DNA of 64,000 nt from J089 sp964549745 (GCA_964549745.1 CAZJWP010000001.1:1-64000), one strand, 5' to 3'; counted from the stretch's first letter, positions 34,252-45,700 are shown. Translations and numbers: made by a program. Notes: generated by a model from the letters alone, not told the origin.

Positions 34252-34827
34252 ATGGCAGCAAGAAATACATGGCTTTTTCTATTGTCCGCACTTCTTACCG
34301 GTCTTTTCTGGTTTCAGGCGACGATGTTATTTGGAGATAAACCAAGTCAGGTCAAAGAACTGGATAATGAGCAAGCGGAATTGAACGAGCAATTAATCAG
34401 TGCGCAAATCTTAGCGAATAAACTGGACCGTGTGTATACCTTATTCGAGGAGAATCTGGCCCTTTCAGCACAAGACTCATTGGCTGAAGACGCTTCGATC
34501 AATTTTATTAATGGACTTACTTCCATGTTAAAACGTCATAATATATCTCTTGAATCCATCAAACCGAAGAAAAGAGAAGAAAAGGGTAATTATTTTGTTT
34601 CCCCATACCAGCTTCTGATTCGGTGTACATTTGAACAATTAGGGGAGTTTATGGCGGAATTGGAACGATCTCCGAGATTGATATCAGTGGATGAATTCTC
34701 TGTTGACAATAGTATCGATCGCGTTAAAAACATATCTCGTCAAAAAGATTTGGCTTATCAACTCGTCGACCTAAAACTATCGACATTAACATTAGTCAAA
34801 TCATCTGAAACTAAGGGAAATGATTAA
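34252..34827 (+). CDS. pilO: Type IV pilus assembly protein PilO
   Basis: One N-terminal membrane helix (WLFLLSALLTGLFWFQATMLF) is followed by a periplasmic coiled coil (KELDNEQAELNEQLISAQILANKLDRVYTLF, here in two parts) and a ferredoxin-like domain (LLIRCTFEQLGEFMAELERSPRLISVDEFSV). This is the PilO layout and it follows pilN directly. The gene starts 10 bases after pilN and its stop overlaps the pilP start (TAATG). Confidence 0.9.
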   Translation: MAARNTWLFLLSALLTGLFWFQATMLFGDKPSQVKELDNEQAELNEQLISAQILANKLDRVYTLFEENLALSAQDSLAEDASINFINGLTSMLKRHNISLESIKPKKREEKGNYFVSPYQLLIRCTFEQLGEFMAELERSPRLISVDEFSVDNSIDRVKNISRQKDLAYQLVDLKLSTLTLVKSSETKGND

Positions 34828-35363
34828 TGGTAGATCGAAATCAAACCCTCTGGTCGTTGTTGGTGACATTAGCCGTACTTCTTATTTTGGTTTGCGGTAT
34901 TAAAATCTATCCCATGGTCAGTCATTGGAATCGCGTGAAATCTCGTTCAGCAAAAGTTCAATTTGGTACGGATAAACAATTAGAGTCTGAAATTGAATAT
35001 TTGGAGAATCGATTAAAAGAACGAAGTGAATACAAATTTAAACTGGATAACGAGCCATTGCGATTATCCAATGTATTGTATTTTTCAAATGGATTTGGTT
35101 CTGGCAGCCATTATAGCAGCGGTAAAATACGTGTGTCTGCTGTAATCTTGGGGACATCAGAAAACCAGGCAATTCTAAAATATCATGATACGAACTATAC
35201 GGTTACGGTTGGAGATACTATTGACAAGTATATTGTTAAATGGATCGATGCTGAAGAAGTTGTGGTTGCAGATTCAGACAAAGAAATTCATTATCCGGTA
35301 ATCACATCGGATGTTCAAAATGAGGGGGTCCAGAAGGACCAAATTCTGAGGAGAGAAAATTAG
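34827..35363 (+). CDS. pilP: PilP/GspC-like pilus alignment protein
   Basis: This 178-residue protein has an N-terminal membrane helix (LWSLLVTLAVLLILVCGIKIYPMV) rather than a clear lipobox. A linker helix follows, then a small beta domain (VSAVILGTSENQAILKYHDTNYTVTVGDTIDKYIVKWI) of the PilP/GspC homology-region type. Such domains link the inner-membrane complex to the secretin. The membrane anchor resembles GspC more than the lipidated PilP of Proteobacteria. Its place between pilO and pilQ supports the role. Confidence 0.85.
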   Translation: MVDRNQTLWSLLVTLAVLLILVCGIKIYPMVSHWNRVKSRSAKVQFGTDKQLESEIEYLENRLKERSEYKFKLDNEPLRLSNVLYFSNGFGSGSHYSSGKIRVSAVILGTSENQAILKYHDTNYTVTVGDTIDKYIVKWIDAEEVVVADSDKEIHYPVITSDVQNEGVQKDQILRREN

Positions 35364-35364
35364 T

Positions 35365-37038
35365 ATGATTAGCAGATTTAAAATTTTTGTTTCAATACTG
35401 GTAGTGATGATCGGTTTACTTTCCGCTCAAGAACAGGGAACGATCAGTTCACAAGAAGCGGAAAATCCCACCTTAGTAACCTTACATGCAGAAGATGCTT
35501 TTTTACCCAGTATTCTTGCAATCCTTGCGAAAGAAAGCGGATACAATATTGTTACAGACCCAACGGTCAACAAACAGGACAAAATTTCAATCCATATTGA
35601 AAATGTCCCGATTGAACAGGCCATTAACCTGGTCGTGCGAGCTGTGGGATTAAGCTACGAAATTGTGGGTAATTCATTTTTAATAGCTGAGCCGAAAAAA
35701 TTAGCAGAAGAAGTCGGTGTAACCAGTCATGTTATTGAATTGAAATATGCAACTGCAGAAGAAGTGAAGGATCTCCTCCAGGATTTAACTGATCAAATCC
35801 AGGTTGATGTATCCGGCAATAAATTATTGGTAAATGCCAGTCCAAGGAAATTAGCTGAAATTGAGGATGTGATCCGCGATATTGATGTGCCTGCACTTCA
35901 AATTCTTCTGGAAACACGTTTGATCGAAGTTGCGGAAGATGAAGAAGAACGATTGGGGATCGACTGGTCGAAATTAGCAAACTATACGACAATGCTTGCT
36001 GAAAACGGAACACCGCCTGCCGGATATCCGGGAGCAGGTTCAGAAGTACCGGGTTTAACTCAATCCGTCAATACATCCAACGGACAAATCATCGAAGACT
36101 ACCAACCGCAAACATTCCAAAACTTACCTCAGGAGATGATCTATAACAGGTTAAATAAAGATAATATGTTTGCTTTTCAGAGCGGATTCAGCCGGCAAAT
36201 GACAGCTTTTGATGTGACCCTCGATTTTTTATTGAAGGAAAATAAAGCGGAAATTCTGGCCGATTCGAAACTTGTTACATTAAATGGTCGTGATGCGAAT
36301 ATAAAAATGTTAGACATTGTTCCATATATTCTAAGTTCCGGCGGCGTCGGCGGTCAGGTACAAGTCCAACGTGAAGAAGTTGGTATCAAGTTAAATATTT
36401 TGCCAACAGTCAATACAGACGGTTATATCACCGTGAAAGTCGAACCTGAAGTCAGTTCAATCTTTGAATTCATTGGTCCGGATAAAAATATACCTCGTGT
36501 AAAGAGCCGTACCAGTGAGACGACTATTCGTGTTAAAGATGGTCAATCCATCATTATCGGCGGCCTGATCGCACGTGATCGCAAAGTAACGGAATATAAA
36601 GTCCCATTTCTAAATAAAATACCACTTCTTGGTAAAAAATTATTTTCAAGTAAAGACGTTCTTGATAAAAAAACAGACCTGATCATTCAAATTACACCCT
36701 CAATTGTGAGGGATAATTATTCTACCCTTATTAAAACTAAGGAGATGAATGATTTTGAGAACAGTCTTGAAACGACTATGAAGAGGGATTCGGCCGGTGT
36801 TAAAGGACAAGAAGAAAACTTCGTTCCGGCACCCGCGCCCCAAAACACAGAACCAAATAATACACAGACTGCAAAACAGGCTCAAAAACTACCGGCCAAT
36901 AGTGAAAAAGAGAAATCCGTTCCCGTACAAAGTGAAACAAAAGTACAGGTAAAAAAACCTGAAAAGAAAACCGTCAAACAAATGGCGCCTTTTAACAAAA
37001 CGGTGAATTCCGATTCATCGGATGTGGGAGGGGAGTAA
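35365..37038 (+). CDS. pilQ: Type IV pilus secretin PilQ
   Basis: A signal peptide (FKIFVSILVVMIGLLSAQ) leads into an STN domain (LHAEDAFLPSILAILAKESGYNIVTDPTVN). Next is an N1-type domain (HVIELKYATAEEVKDLLQ, KLLVNASPRKLAEIEDVIRDIDVP), then the secretin core with VGIKLNILPTVNTDGYITVKVEPEVSS and KDGQSIIIGGLIARDRKVTEYKVPFLNKIPLLGKKLF. It forms the outer-membrane pore for the pilus. No AMIN peptidoglycan-binding domains are present, so the protein is short (557 residues). It has an extra ~90-residue Pro/Lys/Gln-rich tail. GAGGAGAG gives a clear ribosome binding site. Confidence 0.96.
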   Translation: MISRFKIFVSILVVMIGLLSAQEQGTISSQEAENPTLVTLHAEDAFLPSILAILAKESGYNIVTDPTVNKQDKISIHIENVPIEQAINLVVRAVGLSYEIVGNSFLIAEPKKLAEEVGVTSHVIELKYATAEEVKDLLQDLTDQIQVDVSGNKLLVNASPRKLAEIEDVIRDIDVPALQILLETRLIEVAEDEEERLGIDWSKLANYTTMLAENGTPPAGYPGAGSEVPGLTQSVNTSNGQIIEDYQPQTFQNLPQEMIYNRLNKDNMFAFQSGFSRQMTAFDVTLDFLLKENKAEILADSKLVTLNGRDANIKMLDIVPYILSSGGVGGQVQVQREEVGIKLNILPTVNTDGYITVKVEPEVSSIFEFIGPDKNIPRVKSRTSETTIRVKDGQSIIIGGLIARDRKVTEYKVPFLNKIPLLGKKLFSSKDVLDKKTDLIIQITPSIVRDNYSTLIKTKEMNDFENSLETTMKRDSAGVKGQEENFVPAPAPQNTEPNNTQTAKQAQKLPANSEKEKSVPVQSETKVQVKKPEKKTVKQMAPFNKTVNSDSSDVGGE

Positions 37039-37040
37039 CG

Positions 37041-39647
37041 ATGAAAGCAGTACAAAGAATTTTCAAAATAAAACTCTTATTTATAGGAGTTTTAAGTGTA
37101 GCATTGTTAAATAGTTGCGACGATCGCGTTCCCCAGACGTCCACAAGTGATTACCTGATCACTTTAACAACAAATCCAGTGGCCTACGATTCGAATGACA
37201 ATGAAATTGTGATAGGTGAAGATATCCTAGGAAATTCGACGTTAACCCGGGCCACAGTATTTTTATCAGATACTGCCGGAACACCGATTCAGGGAGAGGT
37301 TGTCTCTTTTTCCGCAAAACTTAATGGGAATTCAGTAGGATCATTTTCTCCATCAAAAGGTGCAACGGATAAAAATGGGCAAGTCATTGCTTATTATTCA
37401 GACAGTAACACCGCCGGGGATATTGCCGTAACTGCAAAACTGAATAAGGACGTCCAATCCACAAAAACGATATCCGTTGTGGATACGTCGGTTACGAAAG
37501 TTTGGCCTTATTATCTCAATATAACCCCAAGCAATTCATCCATAACTTTGGATGGGGGGCTGACCTATTCGGACATTACAGCGCAGGTTACAAATCGTAA
37601 TGGAATCCCGGTTACCGGTCTATCGGTTAATTTTTCCTTAACGCCTGCTGACCTTGGTATATTAAGTGCAGGCGCCTCAACAACAGATAGCCAGGGAAAA
37701 GCCGTGGTTCGTTTCTCCGATACAGGAAATGAAGAACACATAGGGGATGCCACTATCAAAGCATGGTTTAATCACCCATTTTTTGGAGATCTTCTGGATT
37801 CAACCCAGGTTTCAATTATTGTTCCAACCAGCTACACCCTGTCCGTGAGTTCTACACCCATTGCGATTGACCAGGTTAATAGTCTGTCGATTAACGTTGG
37901 AGAGGATGTTGCCGGTACTTCAGCATATACATTGGTTGCTGCGACGTTAATGGATCAAAACGGACTGCCTATTGCAGGAAAAAACATTGCCTTTAACGCA
38001 ACCCGTCTGTCCTCACCATCCGGTTCATTCAATGTGACCACGGCCTCTACAAATATCTATGGCGTTGCATCGGCGTTATTTGAAGATAGTGGATCAGCCG
38101 TGGACAACACAGGTACCCCAACCTATGAGGGGATTATAGCAACAGCAAGGCTCAACGATCAGACGATTGGCTCTACGCAATTCAATGTCTATGCCGATCA
38201 GACGGACGTATGGCCGTATCGATTTACTTTAAATACGGATACGGATGTTATTCAACTGGATAATGGCGTAACCAAAGCACATATTACAATTCACTTGTTT
38301 AATAAACTGAATAAACCTCTGCCAAACCTGGAAGTAGCCTTTGATGCAACCCGCGGCTATATTATAGACCATGCGATTACGGATTCATCCGGAACGATTG
38401 TAGTCGAATTTTCTGACCTGGGGAACCCGGATGATGTGGGTGTCTCAACGATAACGGTCGCTTTTGATCATCCGAGTTTTGGTAGCGTGTCTGATTCTTT
38501 GCAGATCAGCATTGAAGATCCATCTTTTAGCGGTACCCCAGCCTATATTGAAATTCCGCCTTCCATACCAAACCGGATAATGGTTGTCGGTGGCGGCGGC
38601 CGGGAGTCCACATCAATTAAAGCGAAAGTCTATGATGAAAATGGCGTATTGGTTGACACTCCCACGCCTGTCGTGTTCACTTTGGGGCCGATTGTTCCGG
38701 CCGGAACAAATCTGAATAACGCCGGACTCGTTGATACCGCATATACCGTGAATGGGATTGCTTCAGTCTCATTAAATAGCGGTACCCGTCCGGGACCAGT
38801 CAGGGTGACGGCAAGCGTTGATGTCAATGATTCAACGTATATTTCCGCTTCACGCGACAATCAGGCGATCGTCGTTACGGGCCCGGCTCAGTACATTTTT
38901 CCGGACACTGATCCTCAGTCTTTACAACCCATTGGCGGTGGTATGTACCGAATGGTTGTAGCCGCCCTGGTTTATGATTTATGGCATAATCCGGTTGCAG
39001 ACACCACTCACGTCTATTGGTCCATGCAACCTTCCGTATTGGATGCCGATAGCGTTCTGGATGCGTTTATCGAAGGGGTGAGTTTTACAGGAAACACAAG
39101 TATTGATGGTGAAACACAACCGGGTGTAGCCTATACGACTGTCGTTTACCCCAGTCGTGATATTTTCAGTGTCGCACAAATCAGTGCTTTATGTTTTGGC
39201 GGCGATGTAGACGGTGATGGTGTCTATGGCGATTCAGTCTTCGCAAACGTAGAAAATGATGTTGTGATGCCTTATTATGCAGGAACATTAACCGTTACAG
39301 TAAATCCTGCATTCTGGGATTTTACCATAAATAGCAACCCTGCATTCGTGGAAATGCAGGCAACGTTGATTGATTACTACAGCAATCCCGTCCAATTTGG
39401 GCATCTGATATTTGGTGCAACCGGTGCTGCCGATTTACAACCTCCCAATCCTTTAGTCACAGATGCAAATGGCCAGGCAACCGTAGTTGGTACATTTAAT
39501 CAGGGTATTTGCACTCCAATACCTAACTCCGATCCTCAAACATACAATGATTTTACGGCAACGGTACAAGTAACCTTAATTGATCCGATAGGAATCTCCA
39601 GTGATCCGGTTGAGATCCTGTTTATTCGAAGTCCGGTGATTCCCTAA
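37041..39647 (+). CDS. Ig-like (Big_1/invasin-type) surface lipoprotein in the pilus operon
   Basis: The lipobox LLNSC near residue 26 marks a lipoprotein. The rest of the 868 residues is a chain of Ig-like domains with the invasin-type sequence pattern ATVFLSDTAGTPIQGEVVSFS and SFSPSKGATDKNGQVIAYYS. An A-B unit is duplicated: the B domain begins VWPYYL at residue 154 and VWPYRF at residue 390, and each A domain carries an (I/V)GEDxxG motif. At least two more beta domains follow. It starts 2 bases after pilQ and precedes pilB by 14, so it is part of the pilus operon. It may be an outer-membrane adhesin or secretin-associated shell. Confidence 0.85.
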   Translation: MKAVQRIFKIKLLFIGVLSVALLNSCDDRVPQTSTSDYLITLTTNPVAYDSNDNEIVIGEDILGNSTLTRATVFLSDTAGTPIQGEVVSFSAKLNGNSVGSFSPSKGATDKNGQVIAYYSDSNTAGDIAVTAKLNKDVQSTKTISVVDTSVTKVWPYYLNITPSNSSITLDGGLTYSDITAQVTNRNGIPVTGLSVNFSLTPADLGILSAGASTTDSQGKAVVRFSDTGNEEHIGDATIKAWFNHPFFGDLLDSTQVSIIVPTSYTLSVSSTPIAIDQVNSLSINVGEDVAGTSAYTLVAATLMDQNGLPIAGKNIAFNATRLSSPSGSFNVTTASTNIYGVASALFEDSGSAVDNTGTPTYEGIIATARLNDQTIGSTQFNVYADQTDVWPYRFTLNTDTDVIQLDNGVTKAHITIHLFNKLNKPLPNLEVAFDATRGYIIDHAITDSSGTIVVEFSDLGNPDDVGVSTITVAFDHPSFGSVSDSLQISIEDPSFSGTPAYIEIPPSIPNRIMVVGGGGRESTSIKAKVYDENGVLVDTPTPVVFTLGPIVPAGTNLNNAGLVDTAYTVNGIASVSLNSGTRPGPVRVTASVDVNDSTYISASRDNQAIVVTGPAQYIFPDTDPQSLQPIGGGMYRMVVAALVYDLWHNPVADTTHVYWSMQPSVLDADSVLDAFIEGVSFTGNTSIDGETQPGVAYTTVVYPSRDIFSVAQISALCFGGDVDGDGVYGDSVFANVENDVVMPYYAGTLTVTVNPAFWDFTINSNPAFVEMQATLIDYYSNPVQFGHLIFGATGAADLQPPNPLVTDANGQATVVGTFNQGICTPIPNSDPQTYNDFTATVQVTLIDPIGISSDPVEILFIRSPVIP

Positions 39648-39661
39648 TTAACGAAATACCC

Positions 39662-41386
39662 ATGGAAAAAAAATTCAACCCACAGTTTTCGCGACTTGGA
39701 GATATATTACTCCATCACGAAAAAATTACGGAAAGTCAGCTTAATACAGCGCTGGCGGAACAAAAGAAAAGTAACGAGAAACTTGGTGAAATCCTTGTAG
39801 CACAAGGGGTGATAAGTGAAGATGATTTAATTCACGCATTTTCATCCCAGCTTGGATATCGTCCGATAAAAGAGGATGATTTATTTTCTGCTGATCCCGA
39901 AGTAGTTCAAATGGTACCGGAGGAATTTTCCAGGCAGTATAAAGTTCTTGCCCTCAGTAAAAATGATGGGTCCATTATTGTGGCTATGGAGGATCCGGAG
40001 GATCTGGTTGCCATCGATTCATTAAAACGACTTACCGGACTCACACCGGAGGTCAATGTAGCGGGAGCGTCAGCTCTTTTGCGGGCGATGGATCAAATCT
40101 ACGGGCAGATTGCTCAATCCGGGAAAGTGGAAGAAGCCATCCAGGGTTTAACGGTTATTACCGGAGATGAAGATGACAGGGAAGAAGTTGTTTTATCCCC
40201 GGATACAGCCGACAGAGATGATGCTCCGATTGTAAAACTGGTAAATTTAATCCTACAGGAAGCGATCAAAGAGCGGGCCACCGATATTCATGTAGAACCA
40301 CAGCAAAAGCATATCGTTGTCCGAATCAGAATCGACGGTGTACTACAAACCATTATGTCGCCGCCCATCACCTCGCTTAATGGTTTAACGACACGTATTA
40401 AAATCATTTCTAATCTGAACATTGCTGAAAGACGCCTTCCACAGGATGGACGTTTCAGTATCCGAAGCAGTAACCGCGAAATTGATGTACGTGTTTCGGT
40501 GCTTCCTACGGTTTACGGTGAAAAGATTGTTATGCGTCTCCTTGATAAAACCGGTTTTGATTTCAATCTGAAAACACTCGGTTTTGGAGATGACATGTAC
40601 CGGATATTTAAACGGGTGATCTCACAACCCTACGGTATGATCGTGGTTTCAGGCCCCACAGGATCTGGTAAATCCACTTCATTGTATGCTGCCATGAAAG
40701 AGATTAAGAGTGAGGCGATAAATATTTCGACGGTGGAAGACCCTGTTGAATACCAATTAAGCGGGATTAATCAGGTTCAGGTTTTCGAGGAAATTGGACT
40801 CACATTTGGATCAACGTTAAGATCTATCCTTCGACAAGATCCGGATGTTCTTCTCATCGGGGAAATCCGTGACGAGGAAACTGCTGATATCGCAGTAAAA
40901 TTCTCACTTACGGGACATTTGGTCTTTTCAACCGTCCATGCAAACGATGCCCCGTCCACAATTACTCGTTTATTGGATATTGGGATTAAACCATTTTTAG
41001 TAGGTTCATGTTTGAATCTGGTCATGGCGCAACGCTTGGTGCGAACAATTTGTCCGAATTGCAAAGAAGAGTATGATCCAACGAATGAAGAATTGGAAAT
41101 GATTGGATTAGATAAGAGCAATCTTAACAACGGAAAATTATTCCGGGGTAAAGGATGCTCCCATTGCCGTCGAACCGGTTATCTTGGTCGAACAGGAATT
41201 TTTGAAATTATCCCTATGAGTCGGAAAATCCGTGGATTGGTTTTCGACAATGCCAATGAAGATCTGATTCGCCAGGAAGCAGTCGATGCCGGGATGGCTA
41301 CTCTGCGCGAAAGCGGATTGCGAAAAGTGATTGAAGGTGTTACGACCATCGAAGAGGTCTCGCGGTCAACTGTTGAGGACTTTTAG
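39662..41386 (+). CDS. pilB: Type IV pilus assembly ATPase PilB
   Basis: The 574-residue protein has an N-terminal MshEN/GspE-N domain (LGDILLHHEKITESQLNTALAEQ, LGEILVAQGVISEDDLIHAFSSQLGY) followed by the secretion-ATPase core. The core has RATDIHVEPQ, Walker A VSGPTGSGKSTS, Walker B ILRQDPDVLLIGEIRD and the His box TGHLVFSTVHANDAPSTITRL. Four cysteines in CPNCKEEY and CSHCRRTGYLGRTGIFE bind zinc. It powers pilus extension. The stop overlaps the GTG start of pilC by one base. Confidence 0.97.
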   Translation: MEKKFNPQFSRLGDILLHHEKITESQLNTALAEQKKSNEKLGEILVAQGVISEDDLIHAFSSQLGYRPIKEDDLFSADPEVVQMVPEEFSRQYKVLALSKNDGSIIVAMEDPEDLVAIDSLKRLTGLTPEVNVAGASALLRAMDQIYGQIAQSGKVEEAIQGLTVITGDEDDREEVVLSPDTADRDDAPIVKLVNLILQEAIKERATDIHVEPQQKHIVVRIRIDGVLQTIMSPPITSLNGLTTRIKIISNLNIAERRLPQDGRFSIRSSNREIDVRVSVLPTVYGEKIVMRLLDKTGFDFNLKTLGFGDDMYRIFKRVISQPYGMIVVSGPTGSGKSTSLYAAMKEIKSEAINISTVEDPVEYQLSGINQVQVFEEIGLTFGSTLRSILRQDPDVLLIGEIRDEETADIAVKFSLTGHLVFSTVHANDAPSTITRLLDIGIKPFLVGSCLNLVMAQRLVRTICPNCKEEYDPTNEELEMIGLDKSNLNNGKLFRGKGCSHCRRTGYLGRTGIFEIIPMSRKIRGLVFDNANEDLIRQEAVDAGMATLRESGLRKVIEGVTTIEEVSRSTVEDF

Positions 41387-42633
41387 TGGCCACATATAAC
41401 TATCTAACACGGGATTCTAACGGAAATCGCCACGAGGGCGAAATCCATGCTGACTCGGTTGATGTAGCCGCACAAAAACTCTCCCAAAATGATCAGATTG
41501 TTATCAGTTTAAAAGAGGTTGATACAACCTTTGATTTTTTAGGGCCTTTCATTGATGAAATCAGTTTATCCTGGGAACGCTTTCGCAATCGGATCCCGCT
41601 TGCGAACATAGTATTTTTTACAAGACAGCTCGCAACGATGTACAGTGCCGGGTTGACTTTAGAACGTGCAATAAAAGCTCTGTCACATGAAGAAAAACAT
41701 GCAAAATTCAAAAAAGTCCTGATCCTGGTATCTGAAAATATCCGAAAAGGAATGACCATGTCTGAGGCTATGGCCAGGCATCCCGGTGTGTTCAATACAC
41801 TGTATATTGCACTGGTCAAAGCCGGTGAGGTTAGTGGTAATCTGGATAAAATTCTTGAGGAGCTGGCAACTTATTTAGAGAACCTGGAGGATACACGGAG
41901 AAAAGTAAAATCCGCCATGACCTATCCTCTGTTTATGGTTCTTTTCCTGATCGGTATGTTATCGATCATGTTCTTGGTGATCATCCCCAAATTTTCAGGT
42001 GTTTATGCACAACTTGGCGCTCAATTACCCTACGCTACTCGAGTATTGGTTAATGCCAGTGTTTGGATGCGAACACATTTTGCATCCATGTTCTTTGGTA
42101 CAATCCTTGTTATTTTTGGTACTTGGCTAGTATCCAAAACACAGCGAGGCGGCTATGTTATTGATAGCTGGAAAATTAAATTCCCTATTTTTGGGAATTT
42201 GATCGTACAATCCATATTAAACAAATTTTCAAAAACACTGGGTATCCTGCTTGGTGCCGGCGTCTCTGTTCTGGAAGCAATGAATTTGTTAAAAAAAGTG
42301 GTTCAAAATAGAGTATTTGAAAGTTCAATTGAAGACGCTTCCGAGTTTATCCGGGACGGATTTAACATCAGTACCGCATTGCGAAGGACAGAGGTCTTTC
42401 CATCCATATTACTTCAATTAACCACAACAGGTGAGGAAACGGGGGAATTGGATCAATTACTTGATCATGCCGCGAATTATTATTACAAACAGGTGAATGC
42501 AATGGTTGATCGGATGACGACCTTGATCGAGCCCTTGCTTATCCTGGCAGTGGGGATTGTAATAGGAGTGATGGTGATTATTACCTATTTACCCGTCTTT
42601 TCATTGGGACAGGCACTCCAATCCGGTTTGTAG
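41386..42633 (+). CDS. pilC: Type IV pilus inner-membrane platform protein PilC
   Basis: This 415-residue GspF-family protein has two repeated cytoplasmic GspF domains (LANIVFFTRQLATMYSAGLTLERAIKAL and KFSKTLGILLGAGVSVLEAMNLL) and three membrane helices. It forms the platform that PilB and PilT rotate. Translation starts at a GTG that shares its first base with the pilB stop (TAGTG). The pilus operon ends here. No prepilin peptidase gene is in the window, so pilin processing must be encoded elsewhere. Confidence 0.96.
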   Translation: MATYNYLTRDSNGNRHEGEIHADSVDVAAQKLSQNDQIVISLKEVDTTFDFLGPFIDEISLSWERFRNRIPLANIVFFTRQLATMYSAGLTLERAIKALSHEEKHAKFKKVLILVSENIRKGMTMSEAMARHPGVFNTLYIALVKAGEVSGNLDKILEELATYLENLEDTRRKVKSAMTYPLFMVLFLIGMLSIMFLVIIPKFSGVYAQLGAQLPYATRVLVNASVWMRTHFASMFFGTILVIFGTWLVSKTQRGGYVIDSWKIKFPIFGNLIVQSILNKFSKTLGILLGAGVSVLEAMNLLKKVVQNRVFESSIEDASEFIRDGFNISTALRRTEVFPSILLQLTTTGEETGELDQLLDHAANYYYKQVNAMVDRMTTLIEPLLILAVGIVIGVMVIITYLPVFSLGQALQSGL

Positions 42634-42711
42634 AAGACCGCACAGAAGAGAATGAGAATAAAACTTAAATGGGGTGAAATACTACGAAAGTCAAAAGAGG
42701 GATAAGAAGGT

Positions 42712-45700
42712 ATGAAGAAAACTGAAAGAAGTGCCCTGGTCGCTAAACTAATAGCTGGAATTGTATGTTTGTCTTTTGTGATGGCAGGACAACAGGAAGG
42801 CCAACATTCTTACGTTTCAATGATTGGGCCGAGAGCGCTGCATTTTGCCATTCAAAATGTTCAACAGGTTCCCCTGGAAAATGCTGACCAGAATTGGTCG
42901 CGGTTTGAAATCCCCGGCGGCGGTATTTCATCCACCCCGGGACAACCGGAATTACCATCAGTAACTTCATGGATTGCCATTGATCCTTCCCGGCACTATT
43001 CTCCGGAAATCACTCTCGGTGAACCAGAAGAAATTCAGGATGTCCATCTCCCTGTTTATCAGTCGGAAGATGATCCTCAAAATTTTGCAAACCCGGTGGA
43101 TAGCCAACCCGACCTGGTTTCTATTTCGGACCCGGTTGTTATGCGAAACCTTGTTGTGGTTGGTGTTACGATCACACCGGTTCGTTATTACCCGGAAGAA
43201 GGACGTGCTGAAGTCTACCATTCTATTGACGTATCCTTGGTTGATGACGGACTTTCTGAGGCGACTGTTTATACCCCGCAAAAATTGTCTGAAGCTTTCG
43301 AACCTTTATATGAATCACTAGTCTCTAATTTTGATCGTGGTGTTTTTCCCGATGGATTTCAGGAGCCCTCTATTCTGTACATTTTGCCCAGTAATGCATC
43401 AGCAGTTTTACCGGTACTTCAACCTTTGCTTGATTGGCGAAAACGGTCCGGATATCATGTGGCTTATGCTTCCACGAGTACGATCGGTAGTTCCGGTTCC
43501 TCAATTAAAAACTATATCCAGGATCAATACCAAAATAGTGATTACCCGCCGGAATTTGTTGTTTTGGTCGGGGATGCTTCCGGTTCTTACAGTATTCCGA
43601 CTTGGCATGAGACCTACAGCTACTACAATGGTGCCGGTGATCAACCTTATGCTGAACTTTCTGGCGCTGATCATTTTCCGGAAGTGTTTATTGGACGGAT
43701 ATCGTTTGCATCCACAACAGAACTGGCAACGATTGTAAATAAAACAGTCCAATATGAATCGAATCCTTATATGGGCGGTGAGAACTGGTTTAGCAGGGCT
43801 CTTTTGGTAGGTGATCCCGGTTCATCCGGTATTTCAACCATTATAACTAATGAATATATTCGTGAGCGCCTTGAATTTCATGGCGGGTCCGATATACGTA
43901 CGGTTTATTCCAGCCCCTTTTCTTCACAAATGGTTTCCAATTTGAACGATGGTGTTGGATTCTTTAATTATCGTGGTTGGTTGGGAACGAGTGGCTTTTC
44001 TTCCAGCAATGTGAATGGACTTACAAATGGATTTATGTTACCGTTCGCGACTCCAATTACTTGTGGCACGGGGACATTTGATTCCGGTACATCACTTACA
44101 GAATCCCTGGTAAGGGCCGGTACACCTTCAGTACCAAAAGGGTCTGTGATTGCGATTGGAACGGCTACAACCGGTACGCACACACAATTCAATAATGCAG
44201 TTGATATGGGTATATATTATGGACTCCTGGACGACGGATTGGATTTCGCAGGCGCTGCGCTGGCTCGCGGTAAAATTAACCTGGCTCAGGATTATCCGTC
44301 TAATCCCGGCAATTATGTAGATATATTTACCCATTGGAACAATCTTATTGGTGATCCCGCACTTCGTGTTTGGAAACATTTCCCGCAACTCATGTCTGTG
44401 GATCATGTGTATACTGTTTCGGAAGGGACGAATTTCTTTGACGTGACCGTTCTCAGTCAACATGGTGCGATTGAAAATGCATTGGTTACACTTTGGAAAT
44501 CTGACGACAACTCTTTGTTTGCTGTGGAACATACAGATGCCAACGGATATGCTTCATTCAATCTGGACACCGTTAGCACCGGTGAAGTATATGTAACCGC
44601 GGTTTATCAGGACTATAAACCTTACCAGGGTAGTTTTATGGTTGTGTCACAAGATAAAAATGTCAATATCCTGCCTAATGCTGTCGTAATTGATGATGAT
44701 TCAACCGGAGCCAGTTTAGGTAACGGAGATGGCATTTTCACCGGTGGAGAGACGGTTGAGATCAGTGTACCTTTCAAGAATTATGGTACCTTAGCGGATT
44801 CAGGTTTGTACGCGGTATTAAGTACAACCAATGATGACGTGAATGTTTTGATGGATACGGTCTATATCGGTATCATGGATTCCGGTGATGTATCCCTTGC
44901 AGATTCACCATTCGTTGTTTCAGCAAATCCCGGATTAGATGGTGGGACACCGTTGAATTTGCGGGTGTCCGTATCAGACATGATTGGAAACACCTGGGAT
45001 GGTGATTTGGATATGACAGCTTCAGGTTGTCGGTTAGAGGTCAAGGATATGGCCATTCTTGATTTAAGCAATGGAGAATTGGATCCGGGTGAAACTGCCG
45101 GTGTTGAGTTTACTCTGATGAACCAGGGGACGCTTCCGGCAACGGGTGTGATGGGCGTGCTTTTATGTTCTTCACCATCTATTACCGTTGACACAGAAGC
45201 TGGGTCCTGGGAAGACATTCAACCAGGTCAGGAAATAAATAATGCTGGTAATCTATTTACGGTTACAGCCGATGATGGCATATTGCCCGGTACAACATTC
45301 CCTTGCTTTTTGATCGTGACCACAGCGGAAGGAAATAACAAGTCGTTTTACCTCAATTTAAAAGTTGGAACACCTTCGGACGGTGACCCGTATGGTCCTG
45401 ATAATTATGGATATTATATTTATGACAGCGGGGACCAAATGTATACCAGTGTCCCAACCTATGACTGGGTTGAAATAAATAGTTCACTCGGCGGACCGGG
45501 TGAAAATCTGTTGATAAGCGATACAGGGAACAACCAGGATGATATTAAACTCGTCCAGTTGCCGTTTTCGTTCACATTTTATGGAATTTCATATGACATG
45601 ATCACCGTGTGTTCAAACGGATGGATTTCCATGGGCGAAACAACTTTAAAATCCTTCAGGAATTACCCGGTACCCGGTGGCGGTGGACCGAGCCCGATGA

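Noticed and set aside
42651..42707. Short frame of about 18 codons between pilC and the C25 gene
   Set aside because: No hydrophobic or conserved pattern and no independent ribosome site; likely chance.
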